Made by a program: the position numbers and the translations under genes | Assembly: GCF_900101175.1 (NCBI RefSeq) | Contig: NZ_FNFQ01000005.1 | Coordinates: 124,001 to 188,000 of the forward strand | DNA: 64,000 nucleotides | Direction: 5' to 3' | DNA from: Stenotrophomonas pavanii | GTDB lineage: Bacteria; Pseudomonadota; Gammaproteobacteria; Xanthomonadales; Xanthomonadaceae | The notes under the pieces: generated by a model | Database searches by the model: none | Seen by the model: only the letters and a program-made list of their open reading frames with translations | Told to the model about the DNA's origin: nothing | Shown: positions 26,097 to 35,595 of the stretch, piece by piece | Position numbering within the stretch: position 1 is the stretch's first letter | Layout: each line of letters begins with the position of its first letter

Positions 26097-27295
26097 GCGC
26101 CCACCAGGCTGTAGCCCTTCAACCGTGCGGCGTAGGCCTGCAGCGCGGCGATACCGCTTTCCTCGGCCTCGCGGCACCAGGCCTGCAGCTGATGCAGGCG
26201 CTCGGCAGCATCGTGGCCGCGCGCCTCCAGCAGTGCCGCCAACCGCGCGCGGTACTCGACCAGGGTGCGGATGCGCGGGCGCTGTGCCACCCAGGCGCTG
26301 AGCTGGGCACGCCCATCCGGCTTCAGCCAGCGGCCATCATTGACCAGGCCGCGGCGCAGCCGGCGCGGCAACAGGCGGCGCAGCTTGGCTCCAGCCTGCG
26401 CGGCTTCCTCGCGCAGGGCGGGCATGAACACGTTGCGCTGGTAATCCGTCATCGCCTGGAAGCGATGCGACAGCAGCGCCTTCAGGGTTTCGGCATCGGG
26501 CACGGCGATGTTCGGGCGCACGTCCATGGCCGGCGCCACCCGCAGCACCTTGGCCAGGCGCAGCGCCTGCAGCAGTCGGATCGCACTCCAGCCGATGTCG
26601 AACTCCCAGCGCCGCATCGCAAAGCGCGCCGAACTGGGGAAGGCATGGTGGTTGTTGTGCAGCTCCTCGCCGCCGATCCAGAACCCCCACGGCGTGAGGT
26701 TGGTGGAGGTATCGGCCGACTCGTAGTTGCGGTATCCCCACCAGTGGCCCAGGCCGTTGACCACGCCGGCGGCCCAGAACGGGATCCACGCCATCTGGAT
26801 CGCCCACAACGCCACGCCCGGCAGGCCGAACAGCACGCTGTTGATCACCAGCAGCAGCACCGGGCCCAGCGTGGCGTGCGGGGTATACAGGTGGCGCTCG
26901 ATCGCATCGTCCGGGGTGCCGCGCCCGTACTGCTCGATGTCCGCGCGCATGGCGCGTGCCTCCCGGTACAGCTCCACGCCGTGCCAGAACACCCTGCCGA
27001 TGCCACGGGTGACCGGGCTGTGCGGGTCGTCCTCAGTCTCCACCTTGGCGTGGTGCTTGCGGTGGATCGCCACCCATTCCCGGGTGATCATCGAGGTGGT
27101 CAGCCACAGCCAGAAGCGGAACACATGGGCCAGCGCCGGGTGGAAATCGACCCCGCGATGGGCCTGGCTGCGATGCAGGTACAGGGTCACCGAGAAGATG
27201 GTGATCTGGGTGAAGACCAGCAGCACCGCCAGCAGGGCCCACCCGCCCAGGCCGAGCACACCACCGGTCAACAGGGACATCAGGGCATCAGGCAT
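26093..27295 (-). CDS. Membrane acyl-lipid fatty acid desaturase (DesA-like)
   Basis: This 400-residue integral membrane di-iron desaturase probably introduces a delta-9 double bond in phospholipid acyl chains. The three His boxes are HRSQAH at 41-46, HRKHH at 78-82 and HNNHH at about 210. Membrane segments surround them (LLTGGVLGLGGWALLAVLLVF near the start). After about residue 270 there is a helical, Arg-rich C-terminal extension of about 130 residues that is not part of the catalytic core. MPDALMSLL was chosen as start for its membrane-leading segment; an upstream ATG is possible. It overlaps the EF-hand gene. Confidence 0.9.
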   Translation of the reverse strand: MPDALMSLLTGGVLGLGGWALLAVLLVFTQITIFSVTLYLHRSQAHRGVDFHPALAHVFRFWLWLTTSMITREWVAIHRKHHAKVETEDDPHSPVTRGIGRVFWHGVELYREARAMRADIEQYGRGTPDDAIERHLYTPHATLGPVLLLVINSVLFGLPGVALWAIQMAWIPFWAAGVVNGLGHWWGYRNYESADTSTNLTPWGFWIGGEELHNNHHAFPSSARFAMRRWEFDIGWSAIRLLQALRLAKVLRVAPAMDVRPNIAVPDAETLKALLSHRFQAMTDYQRNVFMPALREEAAQAGAKLRRLLPRRLRRGLVNDGRWLKPDGRAQLSAWVAQRPRIRTLVEYRARLAALLEARGHDAAERLHQLQAWCREAEESGIAALQAYAARLKGYSLVGA

Positions 27296-27416
27296 GGCAG
27301 CTCTCCGGATCGACGCGGGGATGGCAGACATGATGGGCGCTTGCGTTGCAAACTGCATCCCTACGGCGGTGTATCGCATCGCCATCCGTGGCACCGTTCA
27401 CAGTTGGGGACCCGAG

Positions 27417-28268
27417 TTGTCGAGCCTTGATCCACGCACCAGCGCCATCACCGCTGCCCCGCCCGTCGCGGAGCCGCCCCCGTTGATCGAACTGGACCGC
27501 GCCACCGTGGTGCGCGGCCAGGTAAAGGTGCTGCACGGGCTCAGCCTGCGCATCGCGCAGGGCCAGCACACCGCCCTGCTCGGGCCCAACGGCTGCGGCA
27601 AGTCCACCTTCATCAAGCTGATCACCCGCGAGCTGTACCCGCTGGCGCTGGGCGACGGCTCGGTGGCCGTGAAGGTGCTGGGCCAGAACCGCTGGCAGGT
27701 GGACCGGCTGCGCTCGCAGCTGGGCATCGTCACCGGTGACCTCAGCAGCAACCTGGCCGACATGCCGGGGCTGACCGTGGAGCAGGCGGTGCTGTCCGGC
27801 TTCTTCGCCAGCTACGTGGTGCCCGCGTTCCGCGAGGTGACCGACGACATGCGCGCCCGCGTCGGCGAAACGCTGGCGATGACCGGCGCCCTGTCCCTGC
27901 GTGAACGCGCCTACGCCGAGCTGTCGGCCGGCGAGACCCGCCGCGTGCTGATCGCCCGCGCGCTGGTCAACCGGCCGCAGGCACTGCTGCTGGACGAACC
28001 GTCCACCGGATTGGACCTGGTCGCGCGCGAGCAGCTGGTGGCGACCATGCGGGTACTGGCGCAGCAGGGCATCACCCTGGTGCTGGTGACCCACCACATC
28101 GAAGAGATCATTCCCGAGATCGAGCGGGTGGTGCTGCTGCGCGACGGCCGCGTACAGGCCGACGGTACCCGCGCCGAGCTGCTGCGCAGCACGCCGCTGT
28201 CGGCGGTATTCGGGGGCGCGATCACCGTGTGCGAGCAGGAAGGCCGGCTGACCGCGTACGCGGGGTAA
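27417..28268 (+). CDS. ABC transporter-type ATPase, stand-alone
   Basis: This single ABC ATPase domain has Walker A GPNGCGKST at about 56-64, signature LSAGETRR, Walker B ALLLDEPSTGLD and the switch His in VTHHIEE. The pattern resembles the ModF/iron-type cytoplasmic ATPases. No permease or binding-protein gene is adjacent, so its partner is unknown. The start is uncertain: TTG at 27417 follows a GGGGA sequence and gives 283 residues, while TTG at 27483 would begin directly at the domain (LIELDRA). It is divergent from the desaturase. Confidence 0.82.
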   Translation: MSSLDPRTSAITAAPPVAEPPPLIELDRATVVRGQVKVLHGLSLRIAQGQHTALLGPNGCGKSTFIKLITRELYPLALGDGSVAVKVLGQNRWQVDRLRSQLGIVTGDLSSNLADMPGLTVEQAVLSGFFASYVVPAFREVTDDMRARVGETLAMTGALSLRERAYAELSAGETRRVLIARALVNRPQALLLDEPSTGLDLVAREQLVATMRVLAQQGITLVLVTHHIEEIIPEIERVVLLRDGRVQADGTRAELLRSTPLSAVFGGAITVCEQEGRLTAYAG

Positions 28269-28281
28269 TCGACATGCCGTT

Positions 28282-28351
28282 GTAGAGCCGACCCCACGCT
28301 CGGCGGCTCGTGATCACAGCAAACGGCAGCCGAGCATGGGCTCGGCTCTGC
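28282..28351. repeat. Inverted pair of TAGAGCCGAG-type palindromes
   Basis: GTAGAGCCGACCCCACGCTCGGC at 28282 is followed by an inverse copy GCCGAGCATGGGCTCGGCTC. The terminal CTAC of the inverse copy is changed to CTGC. It lies between the convergent ABC ATPase and DUF4785 genes. Confidence 0.8.
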
Positions 28352-28398
28352 AGGATGCAATGCAGCGGGCCGGAGGTTCCGGCCCGCTGCACCCTTGC

Positions 28399-29601
28399 TC
28401 AGAACTTCAGCGCCAGCGCGCGCGACTCGATCGGTGCCATCCGGCTCTGGTCCTGCAGCTGCAGGTCTCGCAGCTCATAGGGTGCGCCGAAGCCCGCCGG
28501 CAATGCGGCCTGGTCGAACGGCAGCACCAGCTGGCCCGCGCCGGGGCCATCGAACCACGCCGCTGCATGCCCCTGCGCGACCGGCCTCAGTTGGCCGTCG
28601 CGACCGGTGGCATACAACGTGCCACGCGCCTCGTAGCGACCGGCTGCGGCCACCTGCAGCGGCAGCGCCACCTGGCGGCTGGCCGGGTCCGGTGCCGCCT
28701 GGCCGCTGAAACGCGCGGTCGGCCGCGCCACCGCGAAGGCGACCTTGCCATCGCGCAGCACGCCATCGGCCTGCGCGAACACCTGCAACTCCCACAGCCC
28801 CTGCACGCTGCCGACGTCGGACGGAATTCGCACCTGCGCACGCAGGGCGCCATCGGTGGTGCGCAGCAGCCGCTGCGGCCAGCTGCGTCCGTCCGGTGCC
28901 ACCAGCAGCGCTTCACCGCCCAGGCCGCTACGCCGCGATGCCAGCTGGGCGGTGGTGGCGCCGTCTTCCAGCAGGCGTGCCTGCAGCTGCACGCTGCCAC
29001 CGGCCAGCACCTGTGCCTGGTTGGCCTGCACTTCCAGCCGCAGCGGGCTGTTCGGCTCGAGCACCTGCACCACGTAGCGGCCCTGTGCCTGTGCGCTCTG
29101 CAGCGTGTACGCACCGGCGGCACTTGTCGCGCCGGTGCGCAGCATGCTGCTGCCATCCTTCACCGGCATGCCGGCCTCCTGCAGCGCGCGCGCATCGACA
29201 CTGCGCGCCACGCTGCTGCGGCCGGCCGGGTCGCGCACCTGCAGGGTATTGGCCGGCAGCGCGCGGGCACCTTCGGCCGGGCTCAGCTGGATCACCGCAT
29301 CGGCGGCCGTCAGCGGCAGGTCCAGGCCGCGTTGCAGCTGCGTGCCATCGACCTGCTGCCAGTAGCTGCGGCTGACCGAGGCGTACGGCGTGGCTGCCTG
29401 CAGCGGCTGTGCCGGGTCCAGCGCCCAGGCGAACGCCAGCGGCGCGTGTTCGCTGTCATCGGTGGGCAGCGGCGCGGCCACCAGGGCGGCAGGCACCTGA
29501 TCGCCCGCGCGGGCCGCCTGCAGCGGCTGCGCGGCCTGCGCTGTGGAAAGGGACAGCACTGCCAGCACCGCACTGGCCAGCAGGGTGGAATGGATCGTCA
29601 T
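28399..29601 (-). CDS. Exported DUF4785-like protein
   Basis: The 400-residue product begins MTIHSTLLASAVLAVLSLS with a Sec signal peptide cleaved near AQA-AQ. The ATG at 29601 was chosen because GAGGGAG lies six bases upstream; another ATG two codons earlier overlaps that site. The rest is beta-rich and repetitive, consistent with Ig-like domains, and matches DUF4785 as I know it. No catalytic motif is seen. It starts 11 bases after the secreted hydrolase stop, so the two are probably co-transcribed and may act together outside the cytoplasm. Confidence 0.78.
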   Translation of the reverse strand: MTIHSTLLASAVLAVLSLSTAQAAQPLQAARAGDQVPAALVAAPLPTDDSEHAPLAFAWALDPAQPLQAATPYASVSRSYWQQVDGTQLQRGLDLPLTAADAVIQLSPAEGARALPANTLQVRDPAGRSSVARSVDARALQEAGMPVKDGSSMLRTGATSAAGAYTLQSAQAQGRYVVQVLEPNSPLRLEVQANQAQVLAGGSVQLQARLLEDGATTAQLASRRSGLGGEALLVAPDGRSWPQRLLRTTDGALRAQVRIPSDVGSVQGLWELQVFAQADGVLRDGKVAFAVARPTARFSGQAAPDPASRQVALPLQVAAAGRYEARGTLYATGRDGQLRPVAQGHAAAWFDGPGAGQLVLPFDQAALPAGFGAPYELRDLQLQDQSRMAPIESRALALKF

Positions 29602-29612
29602 GGTCATCTCCC

Positions 29613-30491
29613 TCACCGGGTCAGGTCGTTGCGCAGCAGGGTGCCGAGGCCGAAGCACTCGCGCCGGCTCTGGTTGTGGCTGAGCGGTTCTGCGCCCTGG
29701 GTGCGCGCCTTGTCGGTGAACCAGGTGGTGCCGGCAGCTTTCTGGCTGCTGCACTCCAGGAAGCCATCGGAGCAGGACGACAGCCAGTTCTGGGTGAACT
29801 CCAGGCCGACATTAGCGGCATAGCCACCGCAGTAGCTGTTGCTGTCCCATACCGCCGATTCCACGTCACTGCCGACCACCACACGGAACGGCTTGGGCAG
29901 CGCCGGGCGACCGGCCGTGCCATACAGGTTCTGCGCGTTGTAGGTGGCCATGCTCGCCACCTGCTGCTGGCGCACCGCGTCGTTCTTGTAGCCCAGCAGC
30001 CAACCCAGCGAGGTTTCGAAGGTATTGCCGTTGAGCACCGCATCGGCCAATGGCGTGCCGGCCGAGGACGGCGCCAGCGCGGTGACCTTGCGCAGCGTAC
30101 GGATGATCTTCGGATAGCGGCTGTCGTAGGTCGGGTTGGACAGGATCCAGCGCACCACGTTGCCGCCGTTGGAGTGGGTGATCACCACCAGCTGGGTGAT
30201 GCCACGGCTGTCGATGAAGCCTGTCAGCTGGTTGGCCAGGCAACCGGCCGCTTCCGGTTTCCACATGTACTGGGTGAAGTCACAGTTGATGACGACGTAG
30301 TTGCTGCTGTTGGGCAGGCCCTGGCGCACGGTGTCGATGATCGCCGGCTGCCAGTAGTCCTGGGTGGCATTGGTCTGCGCGCCGGTGCCATGCACGAAGG
30401 CCACGCCGACCACATCGGCGGCCTGCGCCGGGGCGGTTGCCAGCCCGAGGAGCAGGGCCAGGACGGTACTTCCTGTTGCGGTGCTGCGCAT
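29613..30491 (-). CDS. Secreted alpha/beta hydrolase (lipase/esterase-like)
   Basis: The 292-residue product has a signal peptide (MRSTATGSTVLALLLGLATAPAQA). The mature protein has an oxyanion-type HGTG at about 34-37 and the nucleophile elbow VITHSNGGN, a GxSxG variant with His in the first position. Six or more cysteines in the C-terminal half suggest disulfides. The Asp and His of the triad are not certain, though an LSHNQSRRECFG segment near the end may carry the His. Substrate is unknown. It is followed by the DUF4785-like gene. Confidence 0.8.
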   Translation of the reverse strand: MRSTATGSTVLALLLGLATAPAQAADVVGVAFVHGTGAQTNATQDYWQPAIIDTVRQGLPNSSNYVVINCDFTQYMWKPEAAGCLANQLTGFIDSRGITQLVVITHSNGGNVVRWILSNPTYDSRYPKIIRTLRKVTALAPSSAGTPLADAVLNGNTFETSLGWLLGYKNDAVRQQQVASMATYNAQNLYGTAGRPALPKPFRVVVGSDVESAVWDSNSYCGGYAANVGLEFTQNWLSSCSDGFLECSSQKAAGTTWFTDKARTQGAEPLSHNQSRRECFGLGTLLRNDLTR

Positions 30492-30751
30492 CGCTTCTCT
30501 CCCTCTGTCAGCGGATCCCCCCGACCCGACTGGAACTGGACGGCATCTCGACCACCGTTGTGTCGATGCTCGCGGTGCAGGCGCGTGAAAGTCCGTGCGC
30601 TGCGCCCGGAATCGGGAGAATGACGCCGAACGATGACGGTTTTTATTTCATGGCAGTGACCATGCCGGGTCTGGCCGTATGACCGACGGTCACTGCGGTG
30701 TCGTGCGGGGGCTGCGATCATGGCGCGGTGTTTCCTGCCCAGAGCCTGTCC

Positions 30752-31591
30752 ATGTCGCTGATTTCCCACCCTGCCCGCCCGCTGCTCGGCCTTGCCGTGG
30801 CTGCGGCCCTGGCCGGTTGTGCCGCCACCGCCACCAAGCCGACCGCCGTCGAAGCCAACATCACCACCAAGGCCGTCGGCTATCTGGACAAGAGCGCGGT
30901 TCCGGCCAGCCTCGACCTGGTGCCGGCACCGCCGGTCGCCGGTTCGGCTGCCCTCGCCCTGGACGAGCAGGTCAGCCGAGAAGCCCGCGCGCTGCGTGGC
31001 AGCCCGCGCTTCGCCCAGGCCGGCGTCGATGCGGAACTCGGTTTCCCCGAGGGCGCCAACCACTTCTCCTGCGCCGCCGACATCGACGTCGATGCGGTGA
31101 AGACCCCAGCGCTGTACCGCCTGCTGGAGCGCAGCCGGATCGACGCCAGTGCGGCGACCAAGGCGGCCAAGAACCACTACCAGCGCCCGCGCCCGTTCAT
31201 GGTCAACGGTGAGCCGACCTGTTCGCCGAAGGACGAGGACGGCCTGCGCAAGAACGGTTCCTACCCCTCCGGCCACACCTCGATCGGCTGGGCCTGGGCC
31301 CTGATCCTGTCGGAGATCGCGCCGGACCGCGCCGACGCCATCCAGGCCCGTGGCCGCAACTACGGCGAGAGCCGCCTGGTCTGCAACGTGCACTGGCAGA
31401 GCGACATCCTCGAAGGCCGCTTCATGGGTGCCGCCGCCGTGGCCCGCCTGCACGACAACGCCGCGTTCAACAAGGACCTGCTGGCCGCACGCAAGGAGAT
31501 CGAAGCGGCACGCAAGGCCGGCCTGCACTCCAGCCGCGACTGCACCACCGAGAACGCGGTGCTGAAGATCCGCCCGCAGAGCGCGCTGTAA
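30752..31591 (+). CDS. Class A nonspecific acid phosphatase (PAP2 family), lipoprotein
   Basis: The 279-residue product from MSLISHPARPLLG has a lipobox LAGC. The PAP2 signature is complete: KNHYQRPRP, then SYPSGHTS, then ESRLVCNVHWQSD, giving the conserved Lys, Arg, catalytic His and second His. This is the PhoN/PhoC-like class A phosphatase, which removes phosphate from many organic esters in the periplasm. The frame is open further upstream but the ATG at 30752 gives the proper signal. It is divergent from the hydrolase-DUF4785 unit; the 260-base gap must hold both promoters, which I could not place. Confidence 0.92.
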   Translation: MSLISHPARPLLGLAVAAALAGCAATATKPTAVEANITTKAVGYLDKSAVPASLDLVPAPPVAGSAALALDEQVSREARALRGSPRFAQAGVDAELGFPEGANHFSCAADIDVDAVKTPALYRLLERSRIDASAATKAAKNHYQRPRPFMVNGEPTCSPKDEDGLRKNGSYPSGHTSIGWAWALILSEIAPDRADAIQARGRNYGESRLVCNVHWQSDILEGRFMGAAAVARLHDNAAFNKDLLAARKEIEAARKAGLHSSRDCTTENAVLKIRPQSAL

Positions 31592-31606
31592 CGGTCGATG
31601 CCAGGG

Positions 31607-32509
31607 TCAGGGCTCTGCGGCGATCCCTGCGTCGGCGAACGCCTTCTGCAGGGCTGCTTTGTTGCCGCCGCGCGGCCAACCCACCACCCGCGCGGCGACC
31701 CTGCCGTCGCGCAGGATGTAGAAGGTGGGTGTTCCCCAGTAGCCGAAGTCTGCAAAGTCCGTCTGGCGGGCCACGACCTGGATCGGCAGATCGGGATGGC
31801 GTTCGGCCCAGTCGGTGAAGATGCGCAGATCAAGCGTCCCGTCCTGCGGGGACAGCCACAGCGCGCGGCTTCCTGAAAGTATCCGCAACACGTCGGGGTC
31901 GGCGCGCGCCGCTTCTGCCACCGCACGCGTGAAGCCGCAGGCTGGATGCGCGATGACAATGATCTTCAACGACGCCATGTCGGCGTGCGCCGCGCGAAAG
32001 CTCGCGCCATCCGCACTGGGCGTCCAGTACTCGAACGGCTTGGTGACGCGCGGCCACCGGGGCACGGGGCGGCCATTGAAAGCGGCCCGCCACGGCGATA
32101 CCGGGGCCAACGCAGCGGCATCACGGCTCAGAACGGCAATGGTCGCTCCGGCGCGTGCGTCAGCAGGCTGCAGTTCACCACGCTTGCGGAGCTCGACCCC
32201 CACGCGCAGTGCAATGGCCGAGTAGTGCGGCTGCTTGCCTGCCACGGCGGCCGCGTGGGTCGCCCGCAACAGTACACGCAGGTCGGGTGTGCTCAGGCGG
32301 GACAGCGTAGCGGTATGAGGCAAAACACCCGTGTCAAACGCACGATCAACCTGGGCTCCGCGCTCACGCCAGTCATGGTCCGGCCCTGAGAGGCTTTCCC
32401 ACGTTTCCTGCACGGTGGCATAGCCCTCCTCCAGAGATACCCCGGCGGCACAGGGAGAGGACAGGATCATCGCCAGCGTGGTGGCGACCGGGAGCAACCC
32501 ACGCATCAT
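31607..32509 (-). CDS. Exported thioredoxin-fold protein lacking a CXXC pair
   Basis: The 300-residue product from MMRGLLPVATTLAMILSSPCAA has a signal peptide. The C-terminal half looks like a thioredoxin fold: a strand IIVIAHPACGFTRAVAEA in the active-site position, with one Cys in CGFT instead of CXXC, and the cis-Pro segment GTPTFYILRDGRVAARVVGWP. The N-terminal half is helical and unrecognised. An ATG at 32554 is an alternative start that would overlap the upstream gene. It follows the Cys-rich exported protein gene by about 26 bases, which suggests an operon. Confidence 0.62.
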   Translation of the reverse strand: MMRGLLPVATTLAMILSSPCAAGVSLEEGYATVQETWESLSGPDHDWRERGAQVDRAFDTGVLPHTATLSRLSTPDLRVLLRATHAAAVAGKQPHYSAIALRVGVELRKRGELQPADARAGATIAVLSRDAAALAPVSPWRAAFNGRPVPRWPRVTKPFEYWTPSADGASFRAAHADMASLKIIVIAHPACGFTRAVAEAARADPDVLRILSGSRALWLSPQDGTLDLRIFTDWAERHPDLPIQVVARQTDFADFGYWGTPTFYILRDGRVAARVVGWPRGGNKAALQKAFADAGIAAEP

Positions 32510-32535
32510 GACCCGTGGGCGCCGCAGGGCCGCGA

Positions 32536-33093
32536 TCAGCAGTTGGACGTGCATATGTGTGCCGTTGATTCCTCGCATGTCGCGTGCGAGATGCACTTGT
32601 AGCCGGGATAGTCTGCCTCGTTGCAATGTTCTCCCACGCTACAACGCAGGCTGCGCGCAGTGTTCTGTATCTGCAGAACCCGTTGGTCTTCTTCCGAATT
32701 GACCCTGACATCGGGAATGACCGCCACCAGGTGCTGGAACCCAAACGGTTTGAGTACGCGATGGAGATCGGCCGCTCCCAGTTCCCGTGCCAGATCGGAG
32801 TAATCGAAGGTGGTCAGTCCGAGCGCACTGAACCGTAGCGATGCGGTGAACCGCGCGCGCGCTGCAGGCGTCATTTTGTAAAGGGGAAACGTATCGGTAT
32901 CCCCGAATGCCTTTGCATACGCGTCGAATGATCGCTGATCGGTGATCGACGCGGTCCGCTTCTCCAGGTGCAGGTGCTGGTCGTCCGGAAGCGTCGTTGT
33001 TGCTGCTTCAGCAGCGTTCACCCCCGCAGATGCCTGCATCGACAGCACGAGCATGGCCAAGCCTACGGTCATCCGCGACATTCTGTTCTTCAT
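32536..33093 (-). CDS. Exported protein with cysteine-rich C-terminal tail, unrecognised
   Basis: The 185-residue product begins MKNRMSRMTVGLAMLVLSMQ with a signal peptide; GGGG lies upstream of the ATG at 33093. The middle is helical (TDQRSFDAYAKAFGDTD, TPAARARFTASL). The last 40 residues contain six cysteines (SLRCSVGEHC, GYKCISHATC, AHICTSNC), probably disulfide-bonded. I do not recognise the family. It is paired with a downstream exported thioredoxin-like protein, which could act on its cysteines, though that protein has a single active-site Cys. Confidence 0.6.
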   Translation of the reverse strand: MKNRMSRMTVGLAMLVLSMQASAGVNAAEAATTTLPDDQHLHLEKRTASITDQRSFDAYAKAFGDTDTFPLYKMTPAARARFTASLRFSALGLTTFDYSDLARELGAADLHRVLKPFGFQHLVAVIPDVRVNSEEDQRVLQIQNTARSLRCSVGEHCNEADYPGYKCISHATCEESTAHICTSNC

Positions 33094-33270
33094 TGCAGTA
33101 CCCCGGTTGCCCGGAAGATTCCGGTAGCTACGGTTGTACGCCTGTTCCATCCGAGCGCATCGACACGGGCTCGGGTTCACGGGAACTGAGACATATTCTT
33201 GCCGCCGCTCACACTTCTTGACCGCTGCCCGCAGTGCGGGCGTGTCCATCTGCGACATGGTCGCGCATCA

Positions 33271-33305
33271 AAAGGAAGGGCCGGCATTACGCCGGCCCTT
33301 CTTCA
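33271..33305 (-). terminator. Intrinsic terminator after the TonB-dependent receptor
   Basis: AAGGGCCGGC at 33276-33285 pairs with GCCGGCCCTT at 33291-33300. On the minus strand the stem is followed by CCTTTTG. It lies 25 bases after the receptor stop codon. Confidence 0.85.
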
Positions 33306-33324
33306 CTGCACTACCGCCACCGCA

Positions 33325-35595
33325 TCAGAACTTCGCGGTGAACTCCACGCCCCAGGTGCGCGGCTCGTTGAGGAAGCCGGTCAGGTTGTTGAAGTCGATC
33401 GCACCGACCACGCGGGTCTGGTTGGTCAGGTTGCGGCCGAACACGGCCACGTCGTACTGGCCGTAATCCCAGTTGTAACCGAGGCGCAGGCCGCCTTCCA
33501 GCGAACTGCGGCCGCGGAATTCCGGCGACTCGTAGATGAAGAAGTTGACCGCGCTGCGGTACGCCCAATCGGTGTAGGCGTACAGCTCACTGCCATCGCT
33601 GAGCGGGAAGCCCACGCGCAGGGTCGCGTTGTGGATCCACTTCGGCGCCTGCGGCAGCGGGTTGCCGTTGACCAGCGCGTAGGTCTGGCCGTTGATCACC
33701 GTGGTCGGGTCAGTGATGGTGCAGCCACCGCCACAGATCGCCACCGCCAGGTTCTTGTCCTTGATCTCGGTGTCGTTGTAGCTGCTGCCGAAGGTCAGCA
33801 GGACGTTGTCGGCCAGGTAGGCCTCCAGGTCCAGCTCGACGCCCTGGCCGACGGTCTTGTCGGCGTTGAGCAGGGTGGCGGTGTTGTTGGCGCCGCCCAC
33901 GGCGATCAGCTGCTGGCCATCGACGTTGTAGCGGAACACGCTCAGGCCCAGGCGCGCGCGGCGCTCGAACAGGTCGGCCTTGATGCCGGCCTCGTACGAG
34001 ATCACCTTCTCCGAATCGGCCTGCGACAGGCCCGGCGCGAAGGCCAGGCGGCCCTGGATCGACGGCGCGCGGAAGCCCTTGGCCACGCGGGCATAGGCGT
34101 TGATGTCGTCGGTCAGCTTGTAGACGCCACTGAAATCCCAGCTGACGTCGTTGACGTCGGTGTTGGCCAGGTACGGGCCACTGACCGGGGTGCCGAACGG
34201 AACGGCCTGCAGCACGCTGGCGCTGAAGTCCTTCTTGTCCTGGGTGTAGCGCACGCCGGCGCGCAGCTTGAAGCGGTCGGTGACATCGAAGTCACCCGAG
34301 GCGAACACCGCCCACGCCTTGTTGCGCTGGTTCTGCACCACGTGGCCGGTCTGCGGATTGCCCGGGGTCAGCGAGTCGTAGTTGAAGTTGTTGATGGTCA
34401 CGTCTTCATCGAAGTAGAAGACGCCGGCCTGCCAGTCGAAGCGGCCCCACTCGTTGGACTCGACGCGGACTTCCTGCGTCCACTGCCGGTGGTGCGGCAG
34501 GCCGTCGGCCGACTCCGACGAGAACGGAATCAGGCCCGGGCCAGAGTTGCCGGCACCCAGGAAGGACGCGCCGTAGCCACCGTCGATGTCGCCACGGTTG
34601 AGCGATTCGGCGGTTTCATAGCCGGTGATCGAGTGCAGGGTTACCGAGCCGAGGTTCCACTGCAGGCGCGCGCTGCCGCCCCAGGTCTCCAGGTCGGAGA
34701 AGTTGACGCCGTCATTGGCCACCTTGTCGCGGTCGAAGTTCTCGACCAGCGCATTGCCCCCCTTCTGGATGATGTTGGCGCGGAACAGGCGGGCGGTGCC
34801 GTTGAGCTTGCGCTTGTGCAGGTTGAACAGCGCTTCGAAGTCATCGCCTTCGTACAGGAACTGCACGCGGCCGGCCGCTTCGTCATAGCCCTCGAAGCCG
34901 CTGTTGGGTGCACCGGCGCGGGTGTTGTCGACCCAGTCGTCGCGGCGCTGGTAGATGGCCGAGACGCGCGCCGACCAGCGGTCGGTCAGCGGGCCGCCGT
35001 AGGCGCCCTGCACGTTCCAGCTGTTGTAGCTGCCGTAGCCGACGCGGAGGTAACCATCGGCATCCTGCGACGGGCGCGCCGAGTCGAACTTGACCACACC
35101 GGCCGGGGTATTGCGGCCGAACAGCGTGCCCTGCGGGCCACGCAGCACTTCCACGTTGGCCAGGTCGAACAGCGGGAAGCCCTTCAGCAACGGGCTTTCC
35201 TGCACCACATCGTCATACACCAGCGACACCGGCTGCGAGGCATTGAGGTCGAAGTCAGTGTTGCCCAGGCCGCGGATGTAGAAGCGCGGGAAGGCCCGGC
35301 CGTAGGACGACTCGATGTTGAGGCTGGGCACGCGTGCGGCCAGGAAGCGGATGTCATCGCCGGCCGAGCCGAGCACGTCCAGCTTCTCGCCCTGGATCGC
35401 GCTCAACGCGACCGGTACGTCCTTGGCGTTCTCGACGCGGCGCTGGGCGGTCACCTGCAGGGCGTCGAGGGCAACCGGATCCTTGGCAGCGGGGGTTTCC
35501 TGGGCGGCTGCTACCAGCGGCAGCAGGGCGGAAAGAGCGGCAACGAGGGGACGCGCGACCGGAAATCGGCCACGGGAAGTGCGGGTCGGGGACAT
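33325..35595 (-). CDS. TonB-dependent outer-membrane receptor
   Basis: This 756-residue TonB-dependent receptor from MSPTRTSRGRF has a signal peptide ending LVAAAQE and a TonB-box-like segment LDALQVTAQRR. The plug domain has FYIRGLGNTDFD and VEVLRGPQGTLFGRNTPAGVV, and a 22-strand-type barrel ends in the terminal Phe motif GVEFTAKF. The ATG at 35595 was chosen for its signal peptide. Substrate is unknown; no transport, regulator or siderophore genes are adjacent. A clear terminator follows it. Confidence 0.92.
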   Translation of the reverse strand: MSPTRTSRGRFPVARPLVAALSALLPLVAAAQETPAAKDPVALDALQVTAQRRVENAKDVPVALSAIQGEKLDVLGSAGDDIRFLAARVPSLNIESSYGRAFPRFYIRGLGNTDFDLNASQPVSLVYDDVVQESPLLKGFPLFDLANVEVLRGPQGTLFGRNTPAGVVKFDSARPSQDADGYLRVGYGSYNSWNVQGAYGGPLTDRWSARVSAIYQRRDDWVDNTRAGAPNSGFEGYDEAAGRVQFLYEGDDFEALFNLHKRKLNGTARLFRANIIQKGGNALVENFDRDKVANDGVNFSDLETWGGSARLQWNLGSVTLHSITGYETAESLNRGDIDGGYGASFLGAGNSGPGLIPFSSESADGLPHHRQWTQEVRVESNEWGRFDWQAGVFYFDEDVTINNFNYDSLTPGNPQTGHVVQNQRNKAWAVFASGDFDVTDRFKLRAGVRYTQDKKDFSASVLQAVPFGTPVSGPYLANTDVNDVSWDFSGVYKLTDDINAYARVAKGFRAPSIQGRLAFAPGLSQADSEKVISYEAGIKADLFERRARLGLSVFRYNVDGQQLIAVGGANNTATLLNADKTVGQGVELDLEAYLADNVLLTFGSSYNDTEIKDKNLAVAICGGGCTITDPTTVINGQTYALVNGNPLPQAPKWIHNATLRVGFPLSDGSELYAYTDWAYRSAVNFFIYESPEFRGRSSLEGGLRLGYNWDYGQYDVAVFGRNLTNQTRVVGAIDFNNLTGFLNEPRTWGVEFTAKF

